Positions 1-8,019 of a stretch of 33,434 bases of DNA are shown here, piece by piece; positions within the stretch are counted from its first letter, which is position 1; each line of letters opens with the position of its first letter. Both the position numbers and the translations under genes were made by a program. Location of the stretch: positions 1 through 33,434 of the forward strand of contig CAZDBA010000036.1 in assembly GCA_964503615.1 (NCBI GenBank). Direction: 5' to 3'. Origin of the DNA: CAZDBA01 sp964503615 (GTDB lineage Bacteria > Planctomycetota > Planctomycetia > Pirellulales > Pirellulaceae). The notes under the pieces are model-generated. The model worked only from the letters and a program-made list of their open reading frames with translations, was not told the DNA's origin and made no database searches.

Positions 1-1457
1 GCTTGCAACATTCCTTGCGCCTTGGTCCATGTTTCCTGATACTCCAGCTCCGGAATTGACTGAGCAACCAGTCCGCCCCCCACGGAGAACTGCCAATATC
101 CATCTTTTGCTGTAATCGTACGGATCAGGATATTAAAGTCTGCGTTCCCGTCGACACTGATGTACCCGATCGAGCCACAGTAGGCACCGCGAGCGGTTGG
201 CTCGAGTTCTGAGATGATCTCCATCGCGCGAACTTTGGGAGCTCCTGTAATTGAGCCGCCTGGAAATGTCGCCAGCAACGCATCAAAGGCGTCTTGGTCC
301 TCACGCAACTGACCGCAGATCACCGAAACCAGATGGAAAACTGATTGATATTTTTCCAATCCGCATAACTGGGTGACTTCGATCGAATCATCGGTGCAGA
401 TCCGGGACAGATCGTTACGCATCAAGTCAACGATCATAACGTTTTCCGCACGGTCTTTTTCACTGCTGAGCAGTTGTTGTGATACTGCGGTGTCGATTTG
501 AGGCTGTCCGGTTCTGGGGCGCGTGCCTTTAATCGGTCGAGTCTCAACATGTCCGTCGCGGATGGAAATCAATCGCTCAGGAGATGAGCTGATTATTTGG
601 GCATCACCTAAATCGAAATAGCAACTGAAGGTGGCCGGGTTGTGTCTGCGGAGCCGAGAATAAAGTTCCGAGGAACTGCAGTTTGCTTGGGCGAGGAGGC
701 GTTGAGCCAGATTGATTTGAAACACATCTCCAGCACGAATGTAGTCGATACATTTCTGCACTGTCGCCAGATAGCGTTCTGCAGAAAAATTGCTGGTCAG
801 TTGAGGCATGCCCTTGATCGAATACTGGGTGGCGGAATCGCTGGGAGTCTGAGAACTGAAGCGAGTCGATTCATCGGATGCTTGAGGAGGCTGATCGAGC
901 AAAAGCTGAAACGATTTCAAACGTTTTTCTGCAGTAGACTTTCGCTCGGATTCATTGCTGGCTCCAAATCCTTGGGAGATCAGCCAGGCTTCTCCGCTGG
1001 CGTGATCGAAAGCCAAGACAACGTCATAAAGTCCAAACGCCAGATCGTCGATTTCAAACTCGTTGAATCGAGTCGCTTGAACCGATTCGAGTTTTCGATT
1101 GTGGTCATAGCTGACCATACCGGCTAAACCACCTTGGAACGGGGGTAGGCCCGGCAGAGAGAGGCAAGTATACGCGGCCAAGACATCTCGCAGTTGCTCG
1201 ATCGAATCAGGATTCAACCATCGAACTGGATCGGCCATCAAAAAGGAGTAGCGACCGAGCTGCTCGTGCCGCAGGGAGCTCTCCAGCAACAGCATGTGCG
1301 GGAGGTGTTGCAAACGCGCGCGGCAATGTTCCAAGTCAAATGCGGGCGTGAGTTTCTCAACACGTGGGACGAATTGAGCATCGCTGTGATGAGAGAGTAC
1401 GCGTTTCGCCTGCGGGCTCAAACGGGCAGCGGAATTAGCGGCGGTTGCTTTGTTCAA
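1..1457 (-). CDS. pabB: Aminodeoxychorismate synthase component I (PabB), 3' end cut by window edge
   Basis: Makes 4-amino-4-deoxychorismate from chorismate and ammonia for folate synthesis, in the cytoplasm, normally with a PabA glutaminase (none seen here). I translated the minus strand by hand. It contains the chorismate-binding signature FPGGSITGAPKVRAMEII (about 240-295) and GDVFQINLAQR, both typical of this family. The motif PIKGTRPR carries the lysine that separates PabB (PIKGT) from anthranilate synthase TrpE (PIAGT), so PabB is preferred. The reading frame is still open at base 1, where it reads GGGLVAQSIPELEYQETW, so only a few C-terminal residues should be missing. No ATG lies near the expected N terminus. 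I chose TTG at 1457 because the aligned N-terminal domain (PRVEKLTPAFDLEHC, then LLLESS) begins upstream of the first in-frame ATG at 1295. An in-frame stop lies about 60 bases further upstream. The start is uncertain; the family call is firm. Confidence 0.9.
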   Translation of the reverse strand, partial: MNKATAANSAARLSPQAKRVLSHHSDAQFVPRVEKLTPAFDLEHCRARLQHLPHMLLLESSLRHEQLGRYSFLMADPVRWLNPDSIEQLRDVLAAYTCLSLPGLPPFQGGLAGMVSYDHNRKLESVQATRFNEFEIDDLAFGLYDVVLAFDHASGEAWLISQGFGASNESERKSTAEKRLKSFQLLLDQPPQASDESTRFSSQTPSDSATQYSIKGMPQLTSNFSAERYLATVQKCIDYIRAGDVFQINLAQRLLAQANCSSSELYSRLRRHNPATFSCYFDLGDAQIISSSPERLISIRDGHVETRPIKGTRPRTGQPQIDTAVSQQLLSSEKDRAENVMIVDLMRNDLSRICTDDSIEVTQLCGLEKYQSVFHLVSVICGQLREDQDAFDALLATFPGGSITGAPKVRAMEIISELEPTARGAYCGSIGYISVDGNADFNILIRTITAKDGYWQFSVGGGLVAQSIPELEYQETWTKAQGMLQ

Positions 1458-1962
1458 GATACTTGAGGTCTTTTCTGTCTCAGAGTGGTAACTCAGACTC
1501 CGCCGATGTTGTCCGGTCTATTAAGTTAAGACGACAGGCCCCGTGCTTTATCCGATGTTCATTGTTTTCCATATCGAATGGTCGTCAAGGCGCTAAGGCC
1601 GCATGTGAGAGCGAAACCGGTTTTGCATGGAAAAAAGTGTGCGATTTGTCTAGCTGGACATAACGAAAGTGTATCGGTTCGTATCTGTTGGCCGAGTAAA
1701 ATCTAGTTGCCCGGGCAAAGCAATATGTTTATGTTTGACTGGAAGATGTTTCAAAACTCAAATTCATTGATGGTCCGGTGAGATTCCTCAGAATTCCTTT
1801 TGTTCGTGAGATGAATCGGAATTCTGGCGAATCCCACTACCAATTTTGAAGTGTAAGTGTTCTAGATAGTCCGCCGGCTAAAGTGAATGTTGAAGCCTAA
1901 TTTATTTGGCTCACCTGCTCTTTATTCTGATTCTCGGCTCGTGGAGTGAAAAAAGCTTATCC
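1458..1962. other. Intergenic region between divergent pabB and argE-like genes
   Basis: No convincing gene is seen in these 505 bases; the small open frames lack family signals. The region must hold the promoters of both flanking genes. An 8-base inverted repeat, AGAATTCC at 1790-1797 and GGAATTCT at 1818-1825, could be an operator or chance. No clear sigma-70 promoter could be placed. Confidence 0.5.
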
Positions 1963-3111
1963 ATGATGAAAGCAGCTCATTACACCAAGCGGCTTGTTAG
2001 TTTCGATTCGACCAGTCGTTTGTCCAATCGGAAAATCAGTAAGTACCTTGAACAAAAACTGATCAAACACGGATTTGTGGTTGAGAGTTTAGAGCATGAC
2101 GATCGCCGTGGAGAGCGAAAGGTTAGCTTGGTCGCCAAGAAGGGAAGCGGTGAAGGCGGGTTAGCTTATTTTGCTCACTCGGATGTCGTGCCGGCGAACA
2201 GTTGGTTTACTGACCGTTTTGGACCGTTTGAACCGACGATTGAGAACGAGCGTTTGTATGGTCGTGGAGCTTGCGACATGAAGGGTTCGATCGCCTGCAT
2301 GTTAACGGCTCAGCAGTCCGTTCCATTGAATCAGATGACTCGGCCTTTGTATTTCGTCGTGACTGCGGACGAGGAAGTCGGGTTTAACGGTGCGAAACAG
2401 GTGGTCGAGGAGAGTAAGTTCTACCGAGAGATCGTCGAAAACGGTACGAAGGCGATTGTTGGTGAACCGACGATGATGGAAGTGGTCCATGCACACAAAG
2501 GATCTTTGGAGATTCGAGCGACGTCAAAGGGCGTGGCGGCGCACAGCAGCACGCGCGACGGAATCAATTCTACTTTGCCGATGATTCCCTTTATGGCCGA
2601 GATGAAAAAGATCTACGACGAGATTGAATCGGAATCAAAATGGAAAAATGAACTTTTCGATCCGGCACCCATGGGGTGGAATATTACGGTGGGTGACGAT
2701 TCGCCCGCGATGAACATTACGCCCTCAAAGACAGTGTGTACCGTGTACGCCAGACCTGTGCCGGGCGCGGATGTTGGTCCCTTGTTGGCTCGTGCAGAGC
2801 GTGCGGCGGAGGAGAACGGGGTGAAACTGAAAGTTAAACGATGGTGTGAGCCGTTTTATTGTGCACCCGATTCCGAATTTGTTCGGCAGGCTCTACAACT
2901 TGTAGGACGTTCGGCTCCTAAAACCGTGTCCTTTGCCACTGATGGAGGAATCCTGTCCGAGATCACTGACAAAATCGTGGTTGGGCCGGGTGACATTGCG
3001 CAAGCTCATACACCGGAAGAATGGATTTCCCTCGAGCAGTTGGAGCGGGGGACGGAGCTTTACGCCGATCTTATTCGTTATTGGTGCGGCGATAAAAAGA
3101 CAGATAATTGA
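1963..3111 (+). CDS. M20-family deacetylase, acetylornithine deacetylase (ArgE)-like
   Basis: Likely a cytoplasmic zinc hydrolase that removes an acyl group from an amino acid, most plausibly N-acetylornithine in arginine synthesis. The 382 residues match the usual ArgE length. M20 metal and catalytic motifs are all visible: AHSDVVP (H72, D74), YGRGACDMKG (D105), TADEEVG (E137, E138), GEPT (E168) and, near the C terminus, GDIAQAHTPEEW with the last ligand histidine. The reading frame opens earlier at a TTG at 1906, but the first ATG pair at 1963 fits the start of the family (MMKAAHYTKRLVSFDS), so I use it. The stop codon is followed directly by the ATG of an acetyltransferase gene, which suggests one transcript. 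M20 specificity is hard to read from sequence; succinyl-diaminopimelate desuccinylase or another acyl-amino-acid hydrolase remains possible. Confidence 0.85.
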   Translation: MMKAAHYTKRLVSFDSTSRLSNRKISKYLEQKLIKHGFVVESLEHDDRRGERKVSLVAKKGSGEGGLAYFAHSDVVPANSWFTDRFGPFEPTIENERLYGRGACDMKGSIACMLTAQQSVPLNQMTRPLYFVVTADEEVGFNGAKQVVEESKFYREIVENGTKAIVGEPTMMEVVHAHKGSLEIRATSKGVAAHSSTRDGINSTLPMIPFMAEMKKIYDEIESESKWKNELFDPAPMGWNITVGDDSPAMNITPSKTVCTVYARPVPGADVGPLLARAERAAEENGVKLKVKRWCEPFYCAPDSEFVRQALQLVGRSAPKTVSFATDGGILSEITDKIVVGPGDIAQAHTPEEWISLEQLERGTELYADLIRYWCGDKKTDN

Positions 3112-3573
3112 ATGAACATAGAGTCTGAATCTGAAATATCTTATTCGCGAGCGAGCGAGGCGGACGCGAATCCGTTGAGCGAGTTTTTGCAATCGTTCGT
3201 TGATGAAAAACAGCTGCTGCCCAGGACGGTTGAGGAATTGCGCCATCTGACCAAGTTTGCTTGGATAGCGCGGTGGAATAGAGAGATTGTCGGGTTTTCA
3301 GCGGTCGAAGTGTACTCTCGAAAGCTGGCCGAGTTGCAATGTATGGCGGTCAGCTTGGAAATGAGACGATGTGGTGTCGGCCAGAATCTTGTGAGACGCT
3401 GTGTTGAATTGGCTCGTGAACAAGGCGTGTTGGAGCTTATGGCGATTAGTTCTTCGGATGAATTTCTTAGGTCATGCGGTTTTGGGCACTCGTTACCCCA
3501 ACAGAAAAGAGCCTTTTTTATTCAGCCGGGTGAGGGTGCGCGGGATGCTCACGAGCAGGATTCAGGATCCTGA
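3112..3573 (+). CDS. GNAT N-acetyltransferase, possibly short ArgA-type N-acetylglutamate synthase
   Basis: A 153-residue GNAT-fold enzyme that should use acetyl-CoA. The core is recognisable: a central strand AELQCMAVSLEMRR followed by the acetyl-CoA pyrophosphate loop RRCGVGQNLV, a helix VRRCVELAREQG, and a late FLRSCGFG segment typical of GNAT C-terminal ends. The early LLPRTVEELRHL resembles stand-alone short N-acetylglutamate synthases, which carry a similar LLPRT/S motif. Its ATG comes immediately after the TGA of the ArgE-like gene, so the two are very probably co-translated. One adding and one removing acetyl groups fits the linear arginine pathway. The ArgA assignment is inferred from context and partial motif resemblance; a different small-molecule substrate is possible. 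Confidence 0.75.
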   Translation: MNIESESEISYSRASEADANPLSEFLQSFVDEKQLLPRTVEELRHLTKFAWIARWNREIVGFSAVEVYSRKLAELQCMAVSLEMRRCGVGQNLVRRCVELAREQGVLELMAISSSDEFLRSCGFGHSLPQQKRAFFIQPGEGARDAHEQDSGS

Positions 3574-3915
3574 ACGATCCATTTTAGGGTGAGTGTCCAT
3601 CGTTAAATCCTGCGCAATTCGTACTCGCGTGTCTGATAGCTCACAAAAATGGCTCACTGAGAAAAATCGTGTGTTTTACCGTGAAATCCCTCGTAAGCTT
3701 TGATAGAGTTGGCTTGACCACTAACACCGTTTAAGGGGGATAAGCTTGCTTTTTGGCACGTCTTTGCCCCACTTTTTCGTGACTGGAAATAGGGCTTATT
3801 CACCTTAATTGTTGACGTGACTGTTTCGACGACTAGACTATTTCTTTGCATGAGGTCTGAGACCAAAATGCGACTTCCCTGCCTCTGATATACACCTTTG
3901 ATTCCGGCCAAATTT
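3574..3915. other. Intergenic region upstream of the SDR/glycosyltransferase pair
   Basis: I see no gene in these 342 bases. The opposite-strand frames running through it are shadows without family features. It holds one candidate promoter (listed separately) and otherwise nothing I can name. Confidence 0.5.
3812..3839 (+). promoter_or_regulatory. Candidate sigma-70-type promoter before the SDR gene
   Basis: TTGACG at 3812-3817 and TAGACT at 3834-3839 are separated by 16 bases, with 5 of 6 and 4 of 6 matches to the -35 and -10 consensus. The spot is about 75 bases before the chosen ATG at 3916. It is a by-eye match only, and planctomycete promoter consensus is poorly defined. Confidence 0.3.
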
Positions 3916-5007
3916 ATGAGTATAGCGATCGTCACCGGTTCGGCCGGTCTGATTGGTTCTGAAGCTTCCCGACACTTTGCCAAAAAAGGACTCCATGTTG
4001 TTGGTATCGACAACAACATGCGACAAGAGTTTTTCGGAAGCGAGGCCTCAACCCATTGGCAGCGAACCGAGTTGGAACGAGAGCTTGGTTCTTCTTATAC
4101 CCACGAGTCGATTGACATTCGTGACAACGATGCGATCAAAAGCCTATTCGAAAAATACGGATCAGATATCCAGCTGATCGTGCACACCGCTGCCCAACCT
4201 TCTCACGACTGGGCAGCACGGTCTCCAATCACTGACTTTACTGTCAACGCAAATGGGACCCTTAATCTGCTGGAGGCGACTCGGACTAACGCGCCTGATG
4301 CGGTTTTCATTTTTACTTCGACCAACAAGGTCTACGGCGATACTCCCAATCGGCTACCTTTGATCGAAAACGAAACAAGATGGGAAATTGCTGAAAACCA
4401 TGTCTATAAGGACGGGATCCCTGAAGACATGTCGATTGACAATTGTCTCCACAGTCTTTTCGGAGCGTCAAAGGTTGCAGCAGATGTATTAGTTCAAGAA
4501 TTCGGTCGCTATTTTGGTATGCGAACCGTATCGTTTCGCGGCGGTTGTTTAACGGGCCCCAACCACAGTGGCACCCAGTTGCACGGGTTTCTTGCCTATC
4601 TCATGAAGTGCACGGTAACTGGCAATCCCTACACCGTGTTTGGATACGATGGTAAGCAGGTTCGAGACAATATTCACAGTTTCGATTTGATCCAGGCGTT
4701 TGACGCTTTCTTTGAAAATCCACGAAGCGGCGAGGTCTACAACATCGGTGGAAGCCGTTTTAGCCACTGCTCAATGCGTGAAGCGATTGGGATGTGCGAA
4801 GAGATTGCCGGGCGTCCTTTGGAACGAACTTATGAAGAAACGAATCGCGTTGGCGATCACATCTGGTACGTCAGTGACGTGAGTAAGTTCAAAAGCCACT
4901 TTCCAGAATGGAAACTGACCAAGAATGTTCATGACATCCTGTCTGAAATCTATGAAGCAAACCGAGAGCGTTGGGTGACCGATAGTCCGGTGCCTGTGGG
5001 CAAATAG
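3916..5007 (+). CDS. NAD-dependent sugar epimerase/dehydratase, CDP-paratose 2-epimerase-like SDR
   Basis: An extended short-chain dehydrogenase/reductase expected to act on a nucleotide sugar for surface polysaccharide. The Rossmann motif TGSAGLIGS sits at residues 8-16, an acidic residue follows in GIDNN, and STNKVYGD (135-142) is typical of the CDP-tyvelose/paratose 2-epimerase branch. Later segments RGGCLTGPNHSGTQLHGF and YDGKQVRDNIH also fit that branch. The usual catalytic Tyr of YxxxK is Phe182 here (LFGASK, with Lys186 kept), while the nearby Tyr140 of KVYGD is present. ATG at 3916 is preferred over the upstream TTG at 3898 because the nucleotide-binding strand begins right after it. 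A glycosyltransferase gene follows 92 bases downstream on the same strand, supporting a polysaccharide role. The exact substrate is unknown. Confidence 0.85.
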   Translation: MSIAIVTGSAGLIGSEASRHFAKKGLHVVGIDNNMRQEFFGSEASTHWQRTELERELGSSYTHESIDIRDNDAIKSLFEKYGSDIQLIVHTAAQPSHDWAARSPITDFTVNANGTLNLLEATRTNAPDAVFIFTSTNKVYGDTPNRLPLIENETRWEIAENHVYKDGIPEDMSIDNCLHSLFGASKVAADVLVQEFGRYFGMRTVSFRGGCLTGPNHSGTQLHGFLAYLMKCTVTGNPYTVFGYDGKQVRDNIHSFDLIQAFDAFFENPRSGEVYNIGGSRFSHCSMREAIGMCEEIAGRPLERTYEETNRVGDHIWYVSDVSKFKSHFPEWKLTKNVHDILSEIYEANRERWVTDSPVPVGK

Positions 5008-5099
5008 ACCGCTTTTGCAGAGCGTTTAGGTCACTTTTGCACTGCATATGCCATTCTTTCTCCTTTACTCCCTCCAACAAACTCTCGACTCGATTGATC

Positions 5100-5906
5100 A
5101 TGATTGATCTAGGTAAATACAATCTTCTGGGCGTTAACGTTCATGCTGTCGACTACGAAGCAGCCGTTTTCAAGATCATCGAAGCTGCGAATGAAAGGAA
5201 GCCGTTTGGTGTTTCAGCCTTAGCGGTCCACGGAGTGATGACAGGTGTGATGGATGACGAACATCGCCATCGTTTAAATTCTCTGGAGCTGATTGTGCCG
5301 GATGGTCAACCCGTTCGTTGGGGGTTGAACCTTTTGCACAAAACTAAGCTTCGAGATCGAGTCTATGGTCCCAATTTGATGTTGGAGACCTGTCGAGCAG
5401 CTGCAGAAAAGGGAGTCCCGATTTTCCTGTTTGGGGGCAAGCAGGAATTGTTGGACGATCTTTCTGCAAAACTGTTGGAAAAGTTCCCTGAATTGCAGAT
5501 TGCGGGCATGCGGGCTTCTATGTTCCGCACTGTCAGCGAGAGCGAGAAGCAGGAAATTGTGGATGAGATCAATGCCAGTGGCGCCGGAATCACTTGTGTT
5601 GGTCTAGGTTGTCCACGCCAAGAGGTCTGGGCTTACGAGTTTAAGGATTCGTTGAATATGCCTGTGTTGGCGGTAGGAGCTGCATTCAACTTTCACGCCG
5701 GTCAATTGGATCAAGCACCGCCTGTCCTGCAACGTTGGGGCCTTGAGTGGCTCTACCGTCTGACCAAAGAACCCAAGCGGCTTTGGCGGCGGTATATGAT
5801 TTTGAATCCGTACTACGTGAGTTTGTTGTTCGGGCAATGGACCCGGATCAAGAAATTCGATACGGAAGATACCCAGCAGCCAAAAACTGAAATTCTTTAC
5901 GGCTAA
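5100..5906 (+). CDS. WecG/TagA/CpsF family glycosyltransferase (GT26)
   Basis: A 268-residue enzyme of the family that transfers a sugar, often ManNAc or ManNAcA, to a lipid-linked acceptor at the inner face of the cytoplasmic membrane. Family motifs appear in order: IVPDGQPVRWG with the likely catalytic Asp68, RVYGPNLMLETC (Arg88), VGLGCPRQEVWAYEF, and AVGAAFNFHAGQLDQAP followed by GLEWLYRLTKEPKRLWRRY. The last basic stretch is the C-terminal appendage typical of these peripheral membrane enzymes. The start at ATG 5100 gives MIDLGKYNLLGVNV, the normal family beginning; an upstream in-frame TTG at 5037 adds 21 atypical residues. It forms a probable operon with the preceding epimerase. A weak hairpin (5901-5923) followed by a T-rich stretch overlaps the stop codon and may end transcription. 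The transferred sugar cannot be read from sequence. Confidence 0.9.
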   Translation: MIDLGKYNLLGVNVHAVDYEAAVFKIIEAANERKPFGVSALAVHGVMTGVMDDEHRHRLNSLELIVPDGQPVRWGLNLLHKTKLRDRVYGPNLMLETCRAAAEKGVPIFLFGGKQELLDDLSAKLLEKFPELQIAGMRASMFRTVSESEKQEIVDEINASGAGITCVGLGCPRQEVWAYEFKDSLNMPVLAVGAAFNFHAGQLDQAPPVLQRWGLEWLYRLTKEPKRLWRRYMILNPYYVSLLFGQWTRIKKFDTEDTQQPKTEILYG

Positions 5907-6150
5907 CTTCTTTACGGGTAGCCTTCTCTTTTAGCAAAGCTGATCCCGTTAATCGCTTCCTGACCGAGTTTTTATAGGACTCGAATCCAGTCTTTAGTTG
6001 GATTTTTCAAGGCTTTTGCTCAAACTCGACTTTGGCGGTTGTCAACTTGGTACGCCTGCAAAACAATGGTCGCTTTATGAAAAAGAGCAGGCAAGTCTAG
6101 CGCTGACGTGCAGACTTGAAACCGAGAATCGAGCCCAGGATTATTCAGAT

Positions 6151-7263
6151 ATGGCGTCACCGCAAACGAAAATCTACAGCAAGCGACTTGCGAAACTCAA
6201 ATCACGCGTCAAGTCAGCCGGTTACCCCGCGATGCTGATCTCCGACCCGATCAACGTGACTTACTTGACCGGGTTTACAGGGGACTCGACCTTTCTGCTC
6301 GTGACCCCCAATTCGGAAAAGCTCCTGAGCGATACTCGTTATACAACCCAGATCGCTGAAGAATGTGAGGGCATTGAAACCTACATTCGGGACTCGACCC
6401 AGACTGCGGTTCAAATGATTGGTGGAGTTGTAAAGAAGTCGAAGCTCAACCAATTGGCTTACGAAGCTGATTCCATGACCAAAGCGGTTTTTGACCAACT
6501 GGATGCGGGCTTGTCTGGTTGTGAACTGGTTTCGACCACAGGTTGGTGTGCGGAACATCGCGCGATCAAAGACAAATACGAACTTGCGGCGATTCGAAAA
6601 TCGATTGCGGTCAACCAGCGGGCGTTTGAGGTTTTGCGGGCTCAACTTCGAGCCGATCAAACGGAGCGTCAAGTTGCACATAATCTTGAACATCAGATTC
6701 GGGCCTTTGGAGGAACGCGATGTGCTTTTGACCCGATTATCGGTGTAGGAGCTCGGGCAGCTTTGCCGCACGGCACCCCTTCTGACATGCGTATGGACGC
6801 CGCTCCGTTTGTGCTGGTCGACTGGGGGTCGCAAGTCGACGGATATGCCAGCGATATCACTCGAGTTTTGGTGACTGGGAAAATAACTGCCCGGTTTCGA
6901 AAGGTGTACGAGACGGTCTTGAAGGCTCAGAAAGCGGCGATTGCCAAAATCAAGCCAGGCGTTTCCATGCAGCTCGTAGACCGCACTGCTCGAAAGATCA
7001 TTGAGGACGCCGGATTCGGAAAGTACTTCGGGCATGGGCTGGGACACGGATTCGGTCTCCAAATCCATGAAACGCCCTATATCTCGCCTATTCGTCAAGG
7101 AATATTCGAAGCTGGAATGGTCGTAACGATCGAACCGGGGATTTACATTCCAGGAGCGATTGGAGTGCGTATCGAAGATGATATTCTGGTGACCAAAACC
7201 GGCAAAGAGGTGCTAAGTACTTTGCCAAAAGAACTCGAAGAGTGTGTTGTTTCGCTGTTGTAG
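6151..7263 (+). CDS. pepP: M24 Xaa-Pro aminopeptidase (PepP/PepQ type)
   Basis: A cytoplasmic metallopeptidase expected to cleave X-Pro bonds. The N-terminal creatinase-like domain (residues about 5-135) holds DPINVTYLTGFTGDS. The pita-bread catalytic domain shows all five dimetal ligands: Asp224 (VLVDWGS), Asp235 (ASDITRV), His299 (GLGHGFG), Glu328 (TIEPGIY) and Glu342 (VRIEDDI). The 370-residue length is normal. ATG at 6151 (MASPQTKIYSKRL) is chosen; the open frame extends upstream to a TTG at 5998, but those 51 residues are not family-like. accB and accC follow on the same strand. A pepP gene just before accBC is also common in Firmicutes, where efp usually lies between; no efp is present here. 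Confidence 0.92.
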   Translation: MASPQTKIYSKRLAKLKSRVKSAGYPAMLISDPINVTYLTGFTGDSTFLLVTPNSEKLLSDTRYTTQIAEECEGIETYIRDSTQTAVQMIGGVVKKSKLNQLAYEADSMTKAVFDQLDAGLSGCELVSTTGWCAEHRAIKDKYELAAIRKSIAVNQRAFEVLRAQLRADQTERQVAHNLEHQIRAFGGTRCAFDPIIGVGARAALPHGTPSDMRMDAAPFVLVDWGSQVDGYASDITRVLVTGKITARFRKVYETVLKAQKAAIAKIKPGVSMQLVDRTARKIIEDAGFGKYFGHGLGHGFGLQIHETPYISPIRQGIFEAGMVVTIEPGIYIPGAIGVRIEDDILVTKTGKEVLSTLPKELEECVVSLL

Positions 7264-7425
7264 AAACGCCCAATTTATTTATCCTTTAGGGAATCAAAAA
7301 ACGATTTGAAACCGTTTTTGCAGAAAAGTTGGCAACTCCTTTTTTCGAGGAGGTTCCACCCGTTGCAGGAACGAAGATTGAACGATCCAAATAAGGCGAT
7401 CCGATAAGGGTCTGGAAATATTATT

Positions 7426-7908
7426 ATGGCAAAACAAGATAACCAGGACGTTTTTGATGTCGAGCGAATTCGTGAGTTGATCGAACTGATGAAAGAGCAC
7501 GATCTCTCGGAGATCGACCTCAAACAGCAAGAACAGGAAATTCGTCTAAAGCGGGGTGGTGAACAACCGATGATGGTGAACTACCCGAGTGCCCCAGTCG
7601 GTCCCGCACCGGTTGCGGCGGCGGGTGCTGCTGGCGCTGCAGCGGAAACACCTGCCGAAGATCCTAACGCAGTTTTTATCAACAGCCCGATGGTCGGAAC
7701 TTTTTACACTAAACCGAAACCGGAAGCAGACGTTTTTGTAAAGGTTGGCGATATCGTTGAGCCCGATACGGTGGTCTGTATCGTCGAAGCGATGAAGACG
7801 TTTAATGAGCTACCTGCGGGTGTCTCAGGAAAGATCGCTGCGATCCTTGTCAAAGACCAGGATCCAGTTGACGTTAACAAGCCGTTGTTCAAGATCGTAC
7901 CTGCGTAA
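7426..7908 (+). CDS. accB: Biotin carboxyl carrier protein of acetyl-CoA carboxylase
   Basis: The mobile biotin carrier of acetyl-CoA carboxylase, first step of fatty acid synthesis in the cytoplasm. The 160 residues split into an N-terminal helical region (RIRELIELMKEHDLSEIDL, about 14-32), an Ala/Pro-rich flexible linker (about 54-80) and a biotinyl domain (83-160) starting FINSPMVGTFY. The biotin-accepting lysine is Lys124 in VEAMKTFNELPAG. The residue after it is Thr, where most carriers have Met or another hydrophobic residue. Length and layout are otherwise standard. accC follows after 111 bases in the same direction, the usual accBC order. Confidence 0.96.
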   Translation: MAKQDNQDVFDVERIRELIELMKEHDLSEIDLKQQEQEIRLKRGGEQPMMVNYPSAPVGPAPVAAAGAAGAAAETPAEDPNAVFINSPMVGTFYTKPKPEADVFVKVGDIVEPDTVVCIVEAMKTFNELPAGVSGKIAAILVKDQDPVDVNKPLFKIVPA

Positions 7909-8019
7909 GCAACGAACACGAACTTTTTAATTCGCTGACGTCCGTGTTGGCGTTCGGTCAAATTCACTTTCGATTTTGATCTCCTCAAACGATTCTGCGC
8001 AGTTTTCAAAAAGTAAATT

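Noticed and set aside
642..1663. Three plus-strand open frames
   Set aside because: The first lies wholly and the second almost wholly antisense to pabB; the third runs mostly into the gap upstream of pabB. The minus strand reads as a clear PabB, and the plus-strand products have no recognisable domains.
6214..7098. 294-codon open frame on the minus strand
   Set aside because: Lies entirely antisense to the well-supported M24 peptidase gene and has no family features; it is a shadow frame.
7297..7319. AAAAACG/CGTTTTT hairpin after the peptidase gene
   Set aside because: Stem is almost all A-T and the loop is 9 bases; too weak to call a terminator, and accB follows in the same direction.
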